From positions 488,551 through 552,550 of the forward strand of contig NW_006768767.1 of the NCBI RefSeq assembly GCF_000204055.1: a DNA stretch of 64,000 nucleotides. Direction: 5' to 3'. The stretch is from Melampsora larici-populina 98AG31. Taxonomy: Eukaryota > Basidiomycota > Pucciniomycetes > Pucciniales > Melampsoraceae. Under the pieces are notes generated by a model, which saw nothing but the letters and a program-made list of their open reading frames with translations, was not told the origin of the DNA and did not search any database. This document shows positions 21,945 through 33,600 of the stretch, one piece after another; positions within the stretch are counted from its first letter, which is position 1, and the number at the start of each line of letters is the position of its first letter. Both the position numbers and the translations under genes were made by a program.

Positions 21945-22530
21945 CGAAAAATCCCCGATGCCCGGTTTGCTCGGTACCCAAATTCGGCTTCCAAGCCAAA
22001 TTTGGCCGCAGCTGCAGCTGAAATACAAAACAGGCTCACGCATTTATAAACCGGGCTATTATCTACCAAACCCGGGCTACAGACTCAAGAAACCGGGCTA
22101 CACACTCCGAAACTGGGCATGAGCAACCTTTACATTTCAACCCTCGCACCCATCCATGACCAACCCTCGCACCCATCCATGACCCAACGCTCAAGCCAGC
22201 GCTCAACTTCAACCTCCTAAATCACAGACTTCCTTTTTCGTTACTTACTCCAAGACGACACATCAAAATCAAAATACGACAGCAACACTTCCAATTGGCC
22301 AACTGTCTGATGGACCAATCCAAGGACAACATTAGTTGTCCCAAGATGGTAAGTCATCCCTATTCCCTACTTTCGCTCAGACTATTCCCTTCTTTCCTTC
22401 CCTCCTTCACTCGATTGTATCGTCCATCCACGCTGACAATCCAACACTCTTGTTTGATATTCAGTGGTTCATTGCTGGTTTTCCCCCCGATAATCACGAT
22501 AATCGTACATTTGTCTTATCCATCACCACG

Positions 22531-23007
22531 ATGACCAGCAACTCCAATGTCATTCCAAAGGGTTCAAACCGCTTGATGAACACTATAGCTCAACTTGTCC
22601 ATGTGATTCCTTCTCAGCCAACACCTCAACCACCTCAACCCCATCCACATCAATTTCCTTACCCGTACCCATACGGGTACCCTCCCTACATGCGCCCTCC
22701 ACCTCCACCCACCTACTGGACCAATTACGCGACACCACCTGAAGATGTCAATTACTGGCAACAACCTCATAACCCATACAATAACCATCAGTACCCGTAC
22801 ATCATGCCGGATCAATCGGTCCCACTGCATCAGCTACCAAACGCCTCTATGCAATCGGTCCCACTGCATCATTTACCAAACGCCTCTATGTCTCAATTGG
22901 TACCGGTACCAGTGCATCAGTTACCAAAGGCCTCTATGTCACTTCGAGATCCTCCTCCTACTACTACACCACAGGGCAACTTTGAACTGGGACCACGTGA
23001 AATATAA
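22531..23007 (+). CDS. Proline-rich MULE-borne open frame
   Basis: I do not recognise this protein. From the ATG at 22531 it encodes about 158 residues: MTSNSNVIPKGSNRLMNTIA, then a Pro/Gln/His/Tyr-rich part (PYPYPYGYPPYMRPPPPPTY), then three copies of a unit like SVPLHQLPNASM. It is probably disordered. It lies near the left end of the MULE, on the same strand as the transposase, and could be the first exon of that gene; disordered N-termini are common in rust MULE transposases. A possible donor site downstream was not identified, so it may also be a separate gene. Confidence 0.45.
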   Translation: MTSNSNVIPKGSNRLMNTIAQLVHVIPSQPTPQPPQPHPHQFPYPYPYGYPPYMRPPPPPTYWTNYATPPEDVNYWQQPHNPYNNHQYPYIMPDQSVPLHQLPNASMQSVPLHHLPNASMSQLVPVPVHQLPKASMSLRDPPPTTTPQGNFELGPREI

Positions 23008-23008
23008 G

Positions 23009-25639
23009 TTGGGTATGACCACACCAAGTGGTTGTGTAGACCAGGTGAAAGCAGTGTGAGTGTGGCTACGTGGCCCTCACCCAATGCTTGTCACCTGCTC
23101 TACACGTTGAGGAAAAGACCACATTGGCATGGCGTAGTTTACCAGCCAATCAGTGGGTGAGCTGGTTGGTCCGAGCGCGACCTGCCAGCGAGGTGCTCAG
23201 CATGCGATTTAGCTTGCGTGCCGGTGATACAAGCTGATTTGCCTGGTGAGCACCTCGCTGGCATGTGAGCTAACCAGCCAGGTGCTCAGCAGGCGATTGA
23301 ATTTAGATCAGGTGCTCAGCACGTGATTCAGGCCGCATTGTAGTGAGTAAAAGCTCTCACTGAGCTGACCTCTATTTTTGTGTTTCATTATCAGGCCCAA
23401 CTTCACACTTAATAATTCTCATAATCAATTACATTTCTTTTCTTTTGCAAATATCAAAAGAAAATTAAAAAAAACCAATACACCACTTTTCTTATATACA
23501 AATTGTTTTGATAGAACTGTTTATTCACATCTCCCTCACTCCAAGACTTCATCTCTAGACCATGAAGACTATACTCACATAACAATGCATAAATGATTAA
23601 AAGAAATTCACAAATCAATATCAGTACAAATCAAATCAAAGAAGATAGAGAGAAGTTGATTATCTAAGACATCATTACATATTTTGGATCTAAGTGTCTC
23701 AATCAAATTAAATTATGACATAACAACCTTCAAAAAAAATTGAGTTGATTGAAACTGTCTGATTGTTAAGTATACAAGACCTATAATCCTTCATGATTGG
23801 GTGAAGATCCTAAAATATCAATCCATAGTTCAAACAAACAACGTAACAAGTGCATCAGCATCAAACTCAGAAGATGACATAAAACAACAAGACAATGACT
23901 TACTAGACATGAAATCAAGATAAGCAAGCTAGGGATGATCAGAGGTAAATAAGAGAAGTTTTGTGGTGAAGATAATTGCCATTGAAAATCGAGGTGACTA
24001 AACCAATACCCATTATAAAGAATCTTACTTGATTCATTGGTAAGAAAGCCATCTCTTAACAATCCAACTTTTCCATCTAATGTTGAAGCTTTCAAGTCCA
24101 TATGAGCCTTACGTAAGATCGTCCCGCTGGCGCTTCATAACATCCTTGTGATTTCACTCCAATAAATTGGTTCTTGACTATATTGATTCGATCAAAGTGG
24201 GAGTCGTGAGTTTGGTTTCCAGACTTCAGTGAGAAGTTCGGGATCGTGTGTATGTAACAGGTTTGTTCACAGATGTGACACATCAGAAACCGTGTACGGT
24301 CAAGAATCAGCTCGATCTTGTTTCAAATCCAAGAAATCTAAACATTGTTTTCAACAACGCGACTGAGAAAAAGAACAAGCCAAGCGCACAGCAACAGCCG
24401 CCACCGTCATAGCTGCTGGTAAGTCCACTGAACGTTCTGGAAGTACAGCTACCAGTACATTTAGATCAAGATAACCCGCTCCTTACAAATTGATGAAACT
24501 CTCTCTGGCCTTGGTATTTGACTCGCTTCACCTAATCGATTTACCAGTATGCTGAGCTTTATCAATTGTCTAGTGGGTTGCATGTCTGTGGTAAGTTTCC
24601 AACTTTCTATCCTTTTCACTTGTCATTTTCACCCAAATTCAATACTAATGTGCGTTCTTTTGTTCATGTTTTTCATCAATTTATCGATCGCTTTGTTCTC
24701 ATCTTCAAACACTCCACGTAAGTGTAAGTTTCCCCCCCTAAATTTCCTTTTCACCGTTGACTGTCATGCTTATTTGTATTGATAGTAAGCTCATATTCTG
24801 TTTTGTGCTTCCTAATGATCTAGTTTAATATGAACATTCAATACTAAAGGGGGTTTTTGTTCATGTTTTTGTATCAATTTATCAATCGTGTGGTTCTCAT
24901 CTCCAAACACTTCATGTAATCGTAAGTTTATCCCGTTTTAAATTCTGTTTCGCCTTTGATTTGAGTGCTTGTTTGTATTGATGATAAGCTAATGTTCAAT
25001 TTTGTGCTACTTAATGATTGGTGCTATTGCTTACCCCCCATCAAGGTAACCACTTTCAGACAACTCACACCTTCAAGACCGATTAAATACTACTCTCTAC
25101 TGCACGTGAATCATGTTCTTTCTGCAAAGGATAAACATGGTAAATGATTTTTGCAGGCCGGTACAATGATGATGAAGGTGTAGGTAGCATAGATAGCCTT
25201 AGCATACCTTGACATCTGCCTCCCTTCAAAACCATCATCATTGTGCCAGCCAAAATTATCAATAATCATCTTGTCAGCATACTGTATGTATTTAGATACT
25301 ATAGACAAATCACCCAGGACCTCCATTAGTCTTTTTTCGATTTTTGCAATGTTGCCATTTATTTCTTCTATTACAAGCATACTGTATGCACGTAATCATG
25401 AACAGTTGATTTCTTTTGTGAGTAACCCTGTACAAATGGCCTGGTTATTGAGCCATGATGAGGCTGAAAGAGTACTGTGGTCACAAGCCATTCAGGCTGA
25501 CATTTTTTGGTGTTGTGAGCCATCTCACCTGGCTATGAGGTATGATCGCTCACCCCATGAACGGGTGAGCCATCACACTTTAGCTACTCACACTGGTTGT
25601 CACATGTAACTCAGAATGGGTATTACACTGTGGACAGCT
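23009..25639. other. MULE interior without recognised coding, likely inserts
   Basis: Between the proline-rich frame and the transposase, 2.6 kb show no recognisable protein. At about 23140-23310 there is an inverted repeat GCCAGCGAGGTGCTCAGC / GGTGAGCACCTCGCTGGC. The minus-strand frame at 25111-25380 has no known domain. The length and content suggest an insertion, but no clear target duplication was found. Confidence 0.4.
24637..25021 (+). repeat. Tandem duplication, about 200-bp unit
   Basis: 24637-24822 and 24836-25021 share ATTCAATACTAA, TTTTGTTCATGTTTTT, CAATTTATC, TTGTATTGAT and TTTTGTGCT blocks in the same order, with about 20 percent divergence. The duplication lies in the non-coding middle of the MULE. 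Confidence 0.75.
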
Positions 25640-28600
25640 TGTGATTTGGTGGCAGAGACCTTTTTCACGTGAATCTCACGTGCCAGGTGCCCCGTGGTGT
25701 AACACCACTCTCAACGAGTTGAACTCTACTCGAATCATCCCAAAGCCCATTGCAGCTTTGACTTCAACTCCCAAAACAGCTTCCATGGTTTTTCCTACCA
25801 ATGACCCGACTCCAGACCCTTCCTTACCAGCTGTAGCCATGGCGAATATCGCTGTTCGACATGAAACAACTCTAGCACCTCCTTCAGCTTTAGCAATTAC
25901 CTGTGTTACCAAAGACAAAACTGATGACCTCTGTTACCAAAGACGAAACTGTAGATGACAATGAGACGATTGATTTACTTGCTGAGCAAGATGACCAATG
26001 GCCCCCTATCGGTAAGCTTTTTTACAAAACTCACCTTTGTTTATGTCTTCTTTCTTCTGACCTGCTATCCTCTTCGAATACAATAGATGTTGAACCTGTT
26101 CGGCTCATGCAACCTCCGTTATTTGGCAAGAGATTTGTTGCGATGGCCAGCGGAATCATGTATATGAACGCTGTTGCTCGTCATCAAGGTTACGGCATTG
26201 CAATCAAGAGTCACAAGACCGAGAAACACCAGAAGGTTCGAATCTATTTTAGGTGTTGCCTTGGCCGCGCGGTGAATTCAGTTGCTGAGGTTCGAGAATC
26301 TTCAACGAAGATGACCGATTGTCCATTCGAGGTATCCCTCAACTATCATTCACGCTGTGATCGTTGAATTGTCCAAAAGGACAAAAAGAACACTACCAAA
26401 CACGAACATAATCACGATCCTTTCGAACACCCTCACAACCTTTCCAAAAACCGTCGATTCTCTGAAGACATCTTACGTCAAATCCATCTGCTCTCCTCCG
26501 CTGGGTGCCGCGCTGGCCAAATACGCGAACTCATTAATTTCCCTCCTGGATCTCAGCCTCTAGCTCGGGACATTCGAAATGCCATCAGTCGTCAAAGAGA
26601 TGCGTGGCTAGCTGGTCAAAGCCCAATTCAAGGGTTATTCGACTTGATAACTGAAAATCAGTGGGCTTTTCAAACAAAAACCTCCGAGAATGGAACCCTT
26701 CAGTCTTTGTTCTTCGCCAGCCCCGGCGGAATCGAATTGGCCCGGCAATTTCCAACTGTCATAGGTCTTGATTGTACCTACAAGACCAACAGGTTCAATT
26801 TGCCCCTGTTGCATATTGTAGGTACAACAAATACTCACAAGACCTTTACAATTGCGCTGTGTTTCATGCACAGCGAAATCGAGGAAGCTTATGTATGGGC
26901 GCTGGAACAATTAAAAGCTGTTGTGTTTCCTCAAGATACCTCCGGTAATTCCCCTGCTGAAGCGACCTCAAGTGGCTCTCAACTCAACTCGACCACCACA
27001 CCTGCCGACGAGACTTTGAATGCCACCCCTTCTGAGCACGACACCTCGGCCAAGCCCACCTTTGACCTTCCGCAGATGTTCTGCACCAATGCAGAGCCTG
27101 CTCTGTACAACGCTATCAGTAAGGTGTTCCCAAGTGCAAATCATATACTATGTATTTGGCACATAAACTACAATATTGCTAAGAAATGTAAGAAGAAGTT
27201 CAATAGTGAAGAATTCACTGAATTTATGAAAATCTGGAGCTGATTTGTCCAAAGTACAACCAAGGACGACTACGACATTAACCTTGAAGCCGTTAAAACG
27301 ATGGCACAACGTCATAGTATCTTGGAGTATCTCAAAAAGACATGGCTGTACCGGACTCACAAGTTTGTAGCACTTTATACGTCACACACCCCTCATTTTG
27401 GCAACTCTTCAACTTCTCGAGTCGAAGGCGCCCACCATCGCCTCAAAAACTTTTTAGACGGAAGCCACAATGATTTCTTAACTTGTTTCAAATCTTTCAA
27501 GCGTGCGGGGGATTCACAATGCAAAGAAATCATGGTTTCAACGGGTGTCGAAAAGCAAAAGACCCTTCTTGCTCTTCCTACTTGCTTTCAAGAATTGAAT
27601 GGAGTTATTACTCATTACGCTCTCAAAAAAGTCAAGACTCAATACAAAATGATTGCTGACTCTGTGGACAGGAATTGTACTAAATCTTTTCGTGGCGCTT
27701 GGGGAATGCCATGTTCTCACGAGCTTGCTCACGCTTTGTCTGAATCAGATTACTTGACACCTAGTCTTTTCCATCCCCAATGGATGATGTCTCGAATTCC
27801 ACCTCTAGCAACTTTTGAAGACCTCAAGACAGCTTTTCAATTAAAGGTAAACCAACTGTTCAACCTCCAAGAGCAACCTCTTCGCAAGATCTATGAAGAA
27901 CTTACAAAACTCCAGACTGGCTGATATGCTTTGATCCCCATTGGAAACGCCCTAGTCAAACGTGACACTTGTGGGCGCCCTCGAAACAACAAACGGCAAA
28001 TGTCTTCGCAAAAAGAAGGCCGCTGGAAGTCCGGAATGGAGATTGAGGACGCTGCGGAAGCGGTTAGAGAAGCCAAGAAATCAAGGATTTCGACTTTGTC
28101 TTGCAGTTATTGTAAAGATACCGGCCACAATCGAACTACTTGCCTGGTTAGATTGATTGATGATGCTGTTGACGTCACCGAATTTGACATTGACGAAGAA
28201 GGAACCGAGGCAACCAAGATACCTTCTCAGTCCCAAGTTTCATTACCTTTAGCTTTGAATCCAGTCTCCTGTGTCACTTTTCAACCAACTCAATCTTGTG
28301 ATGAACCTATTGTGACCCAATCAAAACTTGGTAAAGTTTCTAAACCTATAATTAAGCAAACTTTTGTGCAACCCGCGTCTTCTCAAGAAACTCAACTACA
28401 GTTAACCGGACCTCTTCCTACCGCTACATCACAACCAATTCCAACACCAAGCCAGCTCAAACGCATATACAAATGCAGCATCTGCAAGCTGCCTGGACAT
28501 CGCGCTGATAAGTGTCCCACTGTGAAACTTTCCAAAGGTGCCCAGGTGATTGAAGAGTTGGGTGTGCGTCCGGCTAAGTCCATTAGCCTTGAGTCTGATA

Positions 28601-30214
28601 GTGATCAGTCCAATAGCGATGATTCCGATAGTGTTAGCAAAGACAATCATAATTTATGCCCCTTCTGTGATGAGCCGCTTCCAACAGAGCCATCCAAAAG
28701 ACTTACTCACCTGAAAGCGATTCTATTGGCTTTACCCAACATAACAAAGCGATTAGGCCATCAAGATGCAATGTCATTACTGGTGAGTGGTAGCTTACAT
28801 TGACTTGATCTCAAGTGTGTGCTGATGTTGAGTTTCTCCCCTCTGTAGTTTCCACAGACAGCAGAATTCTGTGACCTTCATCAGGCTGAACGTGATGTGA
28901 TTCCCTTTGGAATCAGCGAGGGTTGGCCAACTTCAATCGACTTTGGGTCATTAGATCTGTGAGCAACTTTGAATCACCTTCATTGATGGTTAGTCTCTTT
29001 TTGGAAACTCATGGGTTCTTTATATAGTCGAATACAAAAACATCACAAATCCCTTGTTGATATCATTAACCAAAAGAGATCATCTTTTTTCCTGGATGAA
29101 GCGCAAACCAAGTTCAAACAACAGGGGCGTATGATTTTTGGTATGGCTGGCAAATTCGATGGATTTCAGGTTGAACAGCCAGGATAGTAAGTAATGCAAC
29201 TTTTATGAGTGATTTTTCAACATCAACACTAATTAATTCATTTGTTTACAGTTTTGGCCAATTGGGATATGAGGCGATGATCAAGACTCTGAACTTGATG
29301 TTCTTGTCCAAAGGCCCGGGGGGTCCACTCGATGCTGCCAAAGCGGCCCCATTTCCTCCTGAGTATTTCATTCGACGTGTGCTGGTGCCTGAATTGTCAA
29401 TGTTACTCATTGCCAAAGATCTCAATCTCCCTTTTGGACATCCAAAGATCAAGAACACCTTGGAAGCCAGTCGGCGATTTGGGAATGTACTTCACACGAT
29501 TTCAGAAGATGGTGCTGAACTTCGAACCAAGAGCCGTGCCTGCGAGAAAGGCACATTGCCTTTGCCACCAGAGCAAAGCATATTAAGTCAGCTGCCATGT
29601 TTTATGGTTCCGTACATCAATTCGACCTTTGATCCCCCAGCCTCCGGAAATTGCGGGTACTATGCAATAGCTGCTTCAGTTGGTGCTTACAGCAAAGAAA
29701 GTTATCTCAATGTTAGACAGAAGTTATTGAATGAGCTATCTACACACGCCACCGAACAAGAGTTACTCATATCTTCAGCTTACAGCCGACCTGTCATGAG
29801 GACTCGAAAAACTCAATCTTTTGCTGCCGAAGTGGTTCAAGACCTGATGAATCGACTAGATTACGACAAGCTTGAATGTACTGAGTCGTATTGGCTAAGA
29901 ATGCCCTATCTTGGGTATGTAATCTCAAGCGCTTACGACCGTCCCGTGATATTATTGGATCCACAAGAAGGGAGCTGTGTCTCTTTCTTTCCTTACCGCC
30001 ACCCACCAAAGAAGGACGTCAAGAGGGTCCTATAATACTTGCTTTCATCAACAATAACCATTTCGTCAGTCTAGGACCCAAGGATCGCCGTCTTCCGTTT
30101 CCACCTGTTTATGGTTGGGGCTGCAATGCTGTGATGCTGGAATCTACTATGATACCACGTTGGGTCAAAGAGTATCAGGATGAACTGGCTGAGTGGACCA
30201 ATCACACAAATGTG
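25640..30214 (+). pseudogene. MULE transposase / zinc knuckle / RTC4-like / OTU polyprotein, inactivated
   Basis: One reading frame, with introns (26012-26090; 28783-28848; 28959-29027; 29187-29251), links many domains. A FAR1-like zinc finger ends at TDCPFEVSL (26330). The MULE core has GLDCTYKTN, then FCTNAEPALYNAI where the family has an Asp (TDxE), then SRVEGAHHRLKNFL and the SWIM-like GMPCSHELAHAL. Two CCHC knuckles follow (CSYCKDTGHNRTTC, CSICKLPGHRADKC), then CPFCDEPLP and an RTC4-like domain (FCDLHQAERDVIPFG, GYFGQLGYE). The OTU domain has SGNCGYYAIAASV and NNHFVSLGP. In-frame TGA stops occur at 26365, 27241 and 27922, and one base is missing near 30020 between YRHPPKK and GPIILAF. 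Splice phases agree across the RTC4-OTU exons, so fusion is likely original. The true start is unknown. Confidence 0.85.
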
Positions 30215-30664
30215 TGATCATTTGATAGTTTTGCTGTCAGGTTCAGTTTCAATTTTTGTCTTTTTCTCTTCTTTTTCTCTTGTTTTTGTATTTTTCTGCT
30301 TCATTTGTCTCTTTGCTCTTTACCCATGTCATGCTCTTTTTTGTTTTGGTGCGCTCAAGACCTGTGAAATGATTGATTGCTTAAACACGACCGATCTATA
30401 TACATGTGTGTGAAATGATGCTTAAATACATGTCCTATTGATGTATACATGATGGAAATATATGCTTGATGTTATCTGTTTTGTCGCCAGAGGGCAAAAA
30501 GCGAGAACAAAGAAAGAAACATGAAGAATGAAAAATTAAAAATGGAGTGAAAATCAAAAATCTTGGCCCGGTTTTGATTTTAAGTCAAAAATTGGTAGCC
30601 CGCTTTTGATTTCACCGGGCTGGAAATTTTGTGAAATTGGAAAACCGGGCCTTGATTGTCCAAA

Positions 30665-30688
30665 AGCGGGCGCCAAATAGTGCGATCC
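30665..30688 (+). repeat. MULE right terminal inverted repeat
   Basis: Reads AGCGGGCGCCAAATAGTGCG then ATCC, the inverse of the left end. CCGGGC-type words lie just inside (30560-30660). Confidence 0.95.
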
Positions 30689-30697
30689 ATAATCATA

Positions 30698-33600
30698 TTA
30701 TTGAAAATATAGAATCATGATAGATATTTGTAGAATCATAATAGATAGTTGTAACTATATTTGGGTCGGCTCAATCAATAAATTTTTCAAATAATAAATC
30801 CATATATTCTTTCATCTTCCAAACAGACATGTTCTTTAGTTGACATGATTCCATAGCAAGTCTTAATTCTTTCTGCTTCCACTTAAGCATCTTCAGCTTT
30901 AAGCAATCTTGAATCTTCCTTGTTAAACTTCTCCCTTTCCCAGTTGAAAGGTGTTGTAGGATGTTGATGTGGTGGTGGAAGGATAAGACAAATAGCAGGA
31001 TGTTGCGGTTACACAGTCACTGCGCAAAAGTGAACTGTAGTGGTACAAAGTCAGAATTCCCCACAAGCTTTTGTCATGTACATATTGCTTTACATGTGTT
31101 TGTAAGCGGCAAATCCAAAATTCACCCCATTTTGTTTGCGTTCTTAAACCTTTTTGACCAATACTCCGTCAATATTGATTCAAAGGTTGTACATTATGGA
31201 GAGAATTATTATGCGTCAAATGAACTACCACATATCCTGCTCTGACAAGTTTTGACATATGTAATTAACCAAAAACCTCCATTTTTGAGAAACTCACACC
31301 TTTTCACCACTTTCCTTGTCTAAAATTGATTTCCCTCTGATCAAAAGATCATCCTTAATCAATACATTCTTAAGAATAACTATACAATTGATCTGTGGAA
31401 CTCTTGGCACCATAAATCCCTCAATGACATCACTACACAGGAATTAATCCCATGGTACGATTTCTCAAAATTCCCCCTTTCTTGAATAACTTCACTCCTC
31501 CCTTATAAATTTCAATGTTTGAAGTTGTTAATGAATAAAGTGAACTTCATCTTTCATAATAAAACCTTCTTGAACCTATAACTCCCATAATGATAACCTA
31601 AAAACCATTTTCCAATCTTTGTACCTATATTTTTGACCTTTTAATGTATTTCTTTTTCTTTCTTCTTTCTGATAATGTTTAATTTGTTTTAAATTGATTA
31701 ACTTCAATGTAAATAAATGATGATTACATAAGACTGATTTATAACCAATGAACACTGCAATAACAAAATATGAAAAAACCCAATTTTGCTCTAAAGACCT
31801 CAATTCTTCTAATAATAATATAATTTTTTACTTTTTCTTGATTGGCCATATAATTGATTGCCACAACAGATTTTATGATTCCAGAGCCAAAGAGAAAATT
31901 TTGATCTCCTTGCATAGACAACAAAGTGAGGAGTTGATCTAAGTCGTTCAGGTCAAACCACCGGCTGTTAGCAGATTCCTTCTCTAACTCAATCTTGTTC
32001 TTGACCACTTTTGATTTTGGCTTCAAGGGAGGCTTGGAAGAGGCAGAGCCAGCAGTTAGCTTTGACTGAGAGGCAGCCATGTTTGACATTGATTGATGTA
32101 CCTTGAGTTTAGGAAGCTTGAGTGGTTGAGATTTGAAGGTACTAGCAGAGGCCTCACGGTTGTTTGAGATCTCTTTAGATGTGGCATCCTGCAAATGGAT
32201 ACAAGAATATCAGTGACAGTAAATTGTGAGGCATGATGACATGAAATCTACACTGCTTAATAGTGACTAAAGATATTTGAATCCATATTGACAAACACAA
32301 AGAGTGAGAACTCTTGATCAATTGGTCTGTTATCAAATGGGTTCTATTGAAAATTGAATACTGAAAACAATAAATGATTGTCAATATGTAGTGCACTGGT
32401 ATTTGATTTTGAAAATACAAAATTCAATTAGGAAGGTGACTTCATTTGAAAATGATATCATCTCTGAGCAAATTCTAGCACCAAATTGAATGATCAGTAA
32501 AACCAAAAGTTCTTTTGAATACCAAACTTGTTGTTTGTTTGAGATGAAAACAATAGTTGAATTTGATTGTAATAAAACTCTGAATTGTTATTGTGTTTCT
32601 TGAGCGGAATTGGATCAGGGATTGAAAGATTGATAGTTCAAATACTGATTCAAAATTTGATTGTGAGTGGAATCAATCCAGAACTACTACTGATTTGACA
32701 ATTCTAGTGAAAAATCTTGAGGATGAGATGCAAGGGTGATGCAATAAAGAATTGGAAGGTAAAGAGTGGTAAGGAAGAGAGAAACTGGCCAGTTAAGGGA
32801 GTGCTCATTGGTCCTCAGAACTTCAAAAATGCCGTAAAAGATTCAAAACTTTGACCAGATAATTTTCATAAGCCCATGTTTACACTGATTTTGAAACACA
32901 AGACATAAAAAGGTCTCTGATTGTGTCAGCACTCGAGCTCTTTGCACTGACAAAAGAGCCACAAGTACTACAATTATTTGTAAGCTAGGATAATTTTGAA
33001 ATAAATGTTTCATTGTGCATATTCAATCTTATAGGTTTAGTATCAAGACATTAAACAGTTCAATTGATCTCAACAATCATCTGAAAGATGCTTTAACATC
33101 AAGATTCCAACAAGCTCTTCTGAATGCGGATAGGTTCAATACCAGAGGTATCTATAGCTTAGCAAATACTGCCCACCTTCGCACCACAGAGATGATGCGA
33201 TTGAACTAAGTTACTGGCAAACTTATAAGCTAATGATTACGTTCTATCACACTTGAGAACAAATCAATTGAAAACAATCAATCATATTTGAGAGCAGCTT
33301 AATTAGAAACTTCGATTGACATCTGACAGACTAATGAAACAAGTCAAGGGATAAAAGATGAATTGATCACGTATAGAATAGCCTGGGCTCGAATACGCAT
33401 CAATTGAAATGTATGTGATAAAAAGAATATGCCAAGAGAAAGGTATCTCCGATATATCCCTTAAATCGGAACAAAAGGAATATAAATAAAGGGAAGTCTC
33501 TCTAACAAAGAAGAACCTCACCTTATCATACTTTAACCAATCATTTCAGACCATCCTCTGTTCCAAAGTCTAGCTAGATTAGTTACGCATGTATCTAAAT

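Larger units (their letters stand above)
21921..30688 (+). mobile_element. Complete MULE DNA transposon
   Basis: The ends are GGATCACACTATTTGGCGCC (left) and, inverted, GGATCGCACTATTTGGCGCC (right), 24 bases with one mismatch. Exact 9-bp duplications ATAATCATA (21912-21920 and 30689-30697) prove transposition; nine bases is the Mutator hallmark. Both subterminal regions carry four to five AACCGGGCT-type words. The 8768-base element encodes a proline-rich frame and a large transposase-RTC4-OTU reading frame. The latter contains three TGA stops and one frameshift, so this copy is not autonomous now. Confidence 0.96.

Noticed and set aside
22564..22830. Minus-strand frame rich in Trp and Arg
   Set aside because: Antisense shadow of the proline-rich MULE frame.
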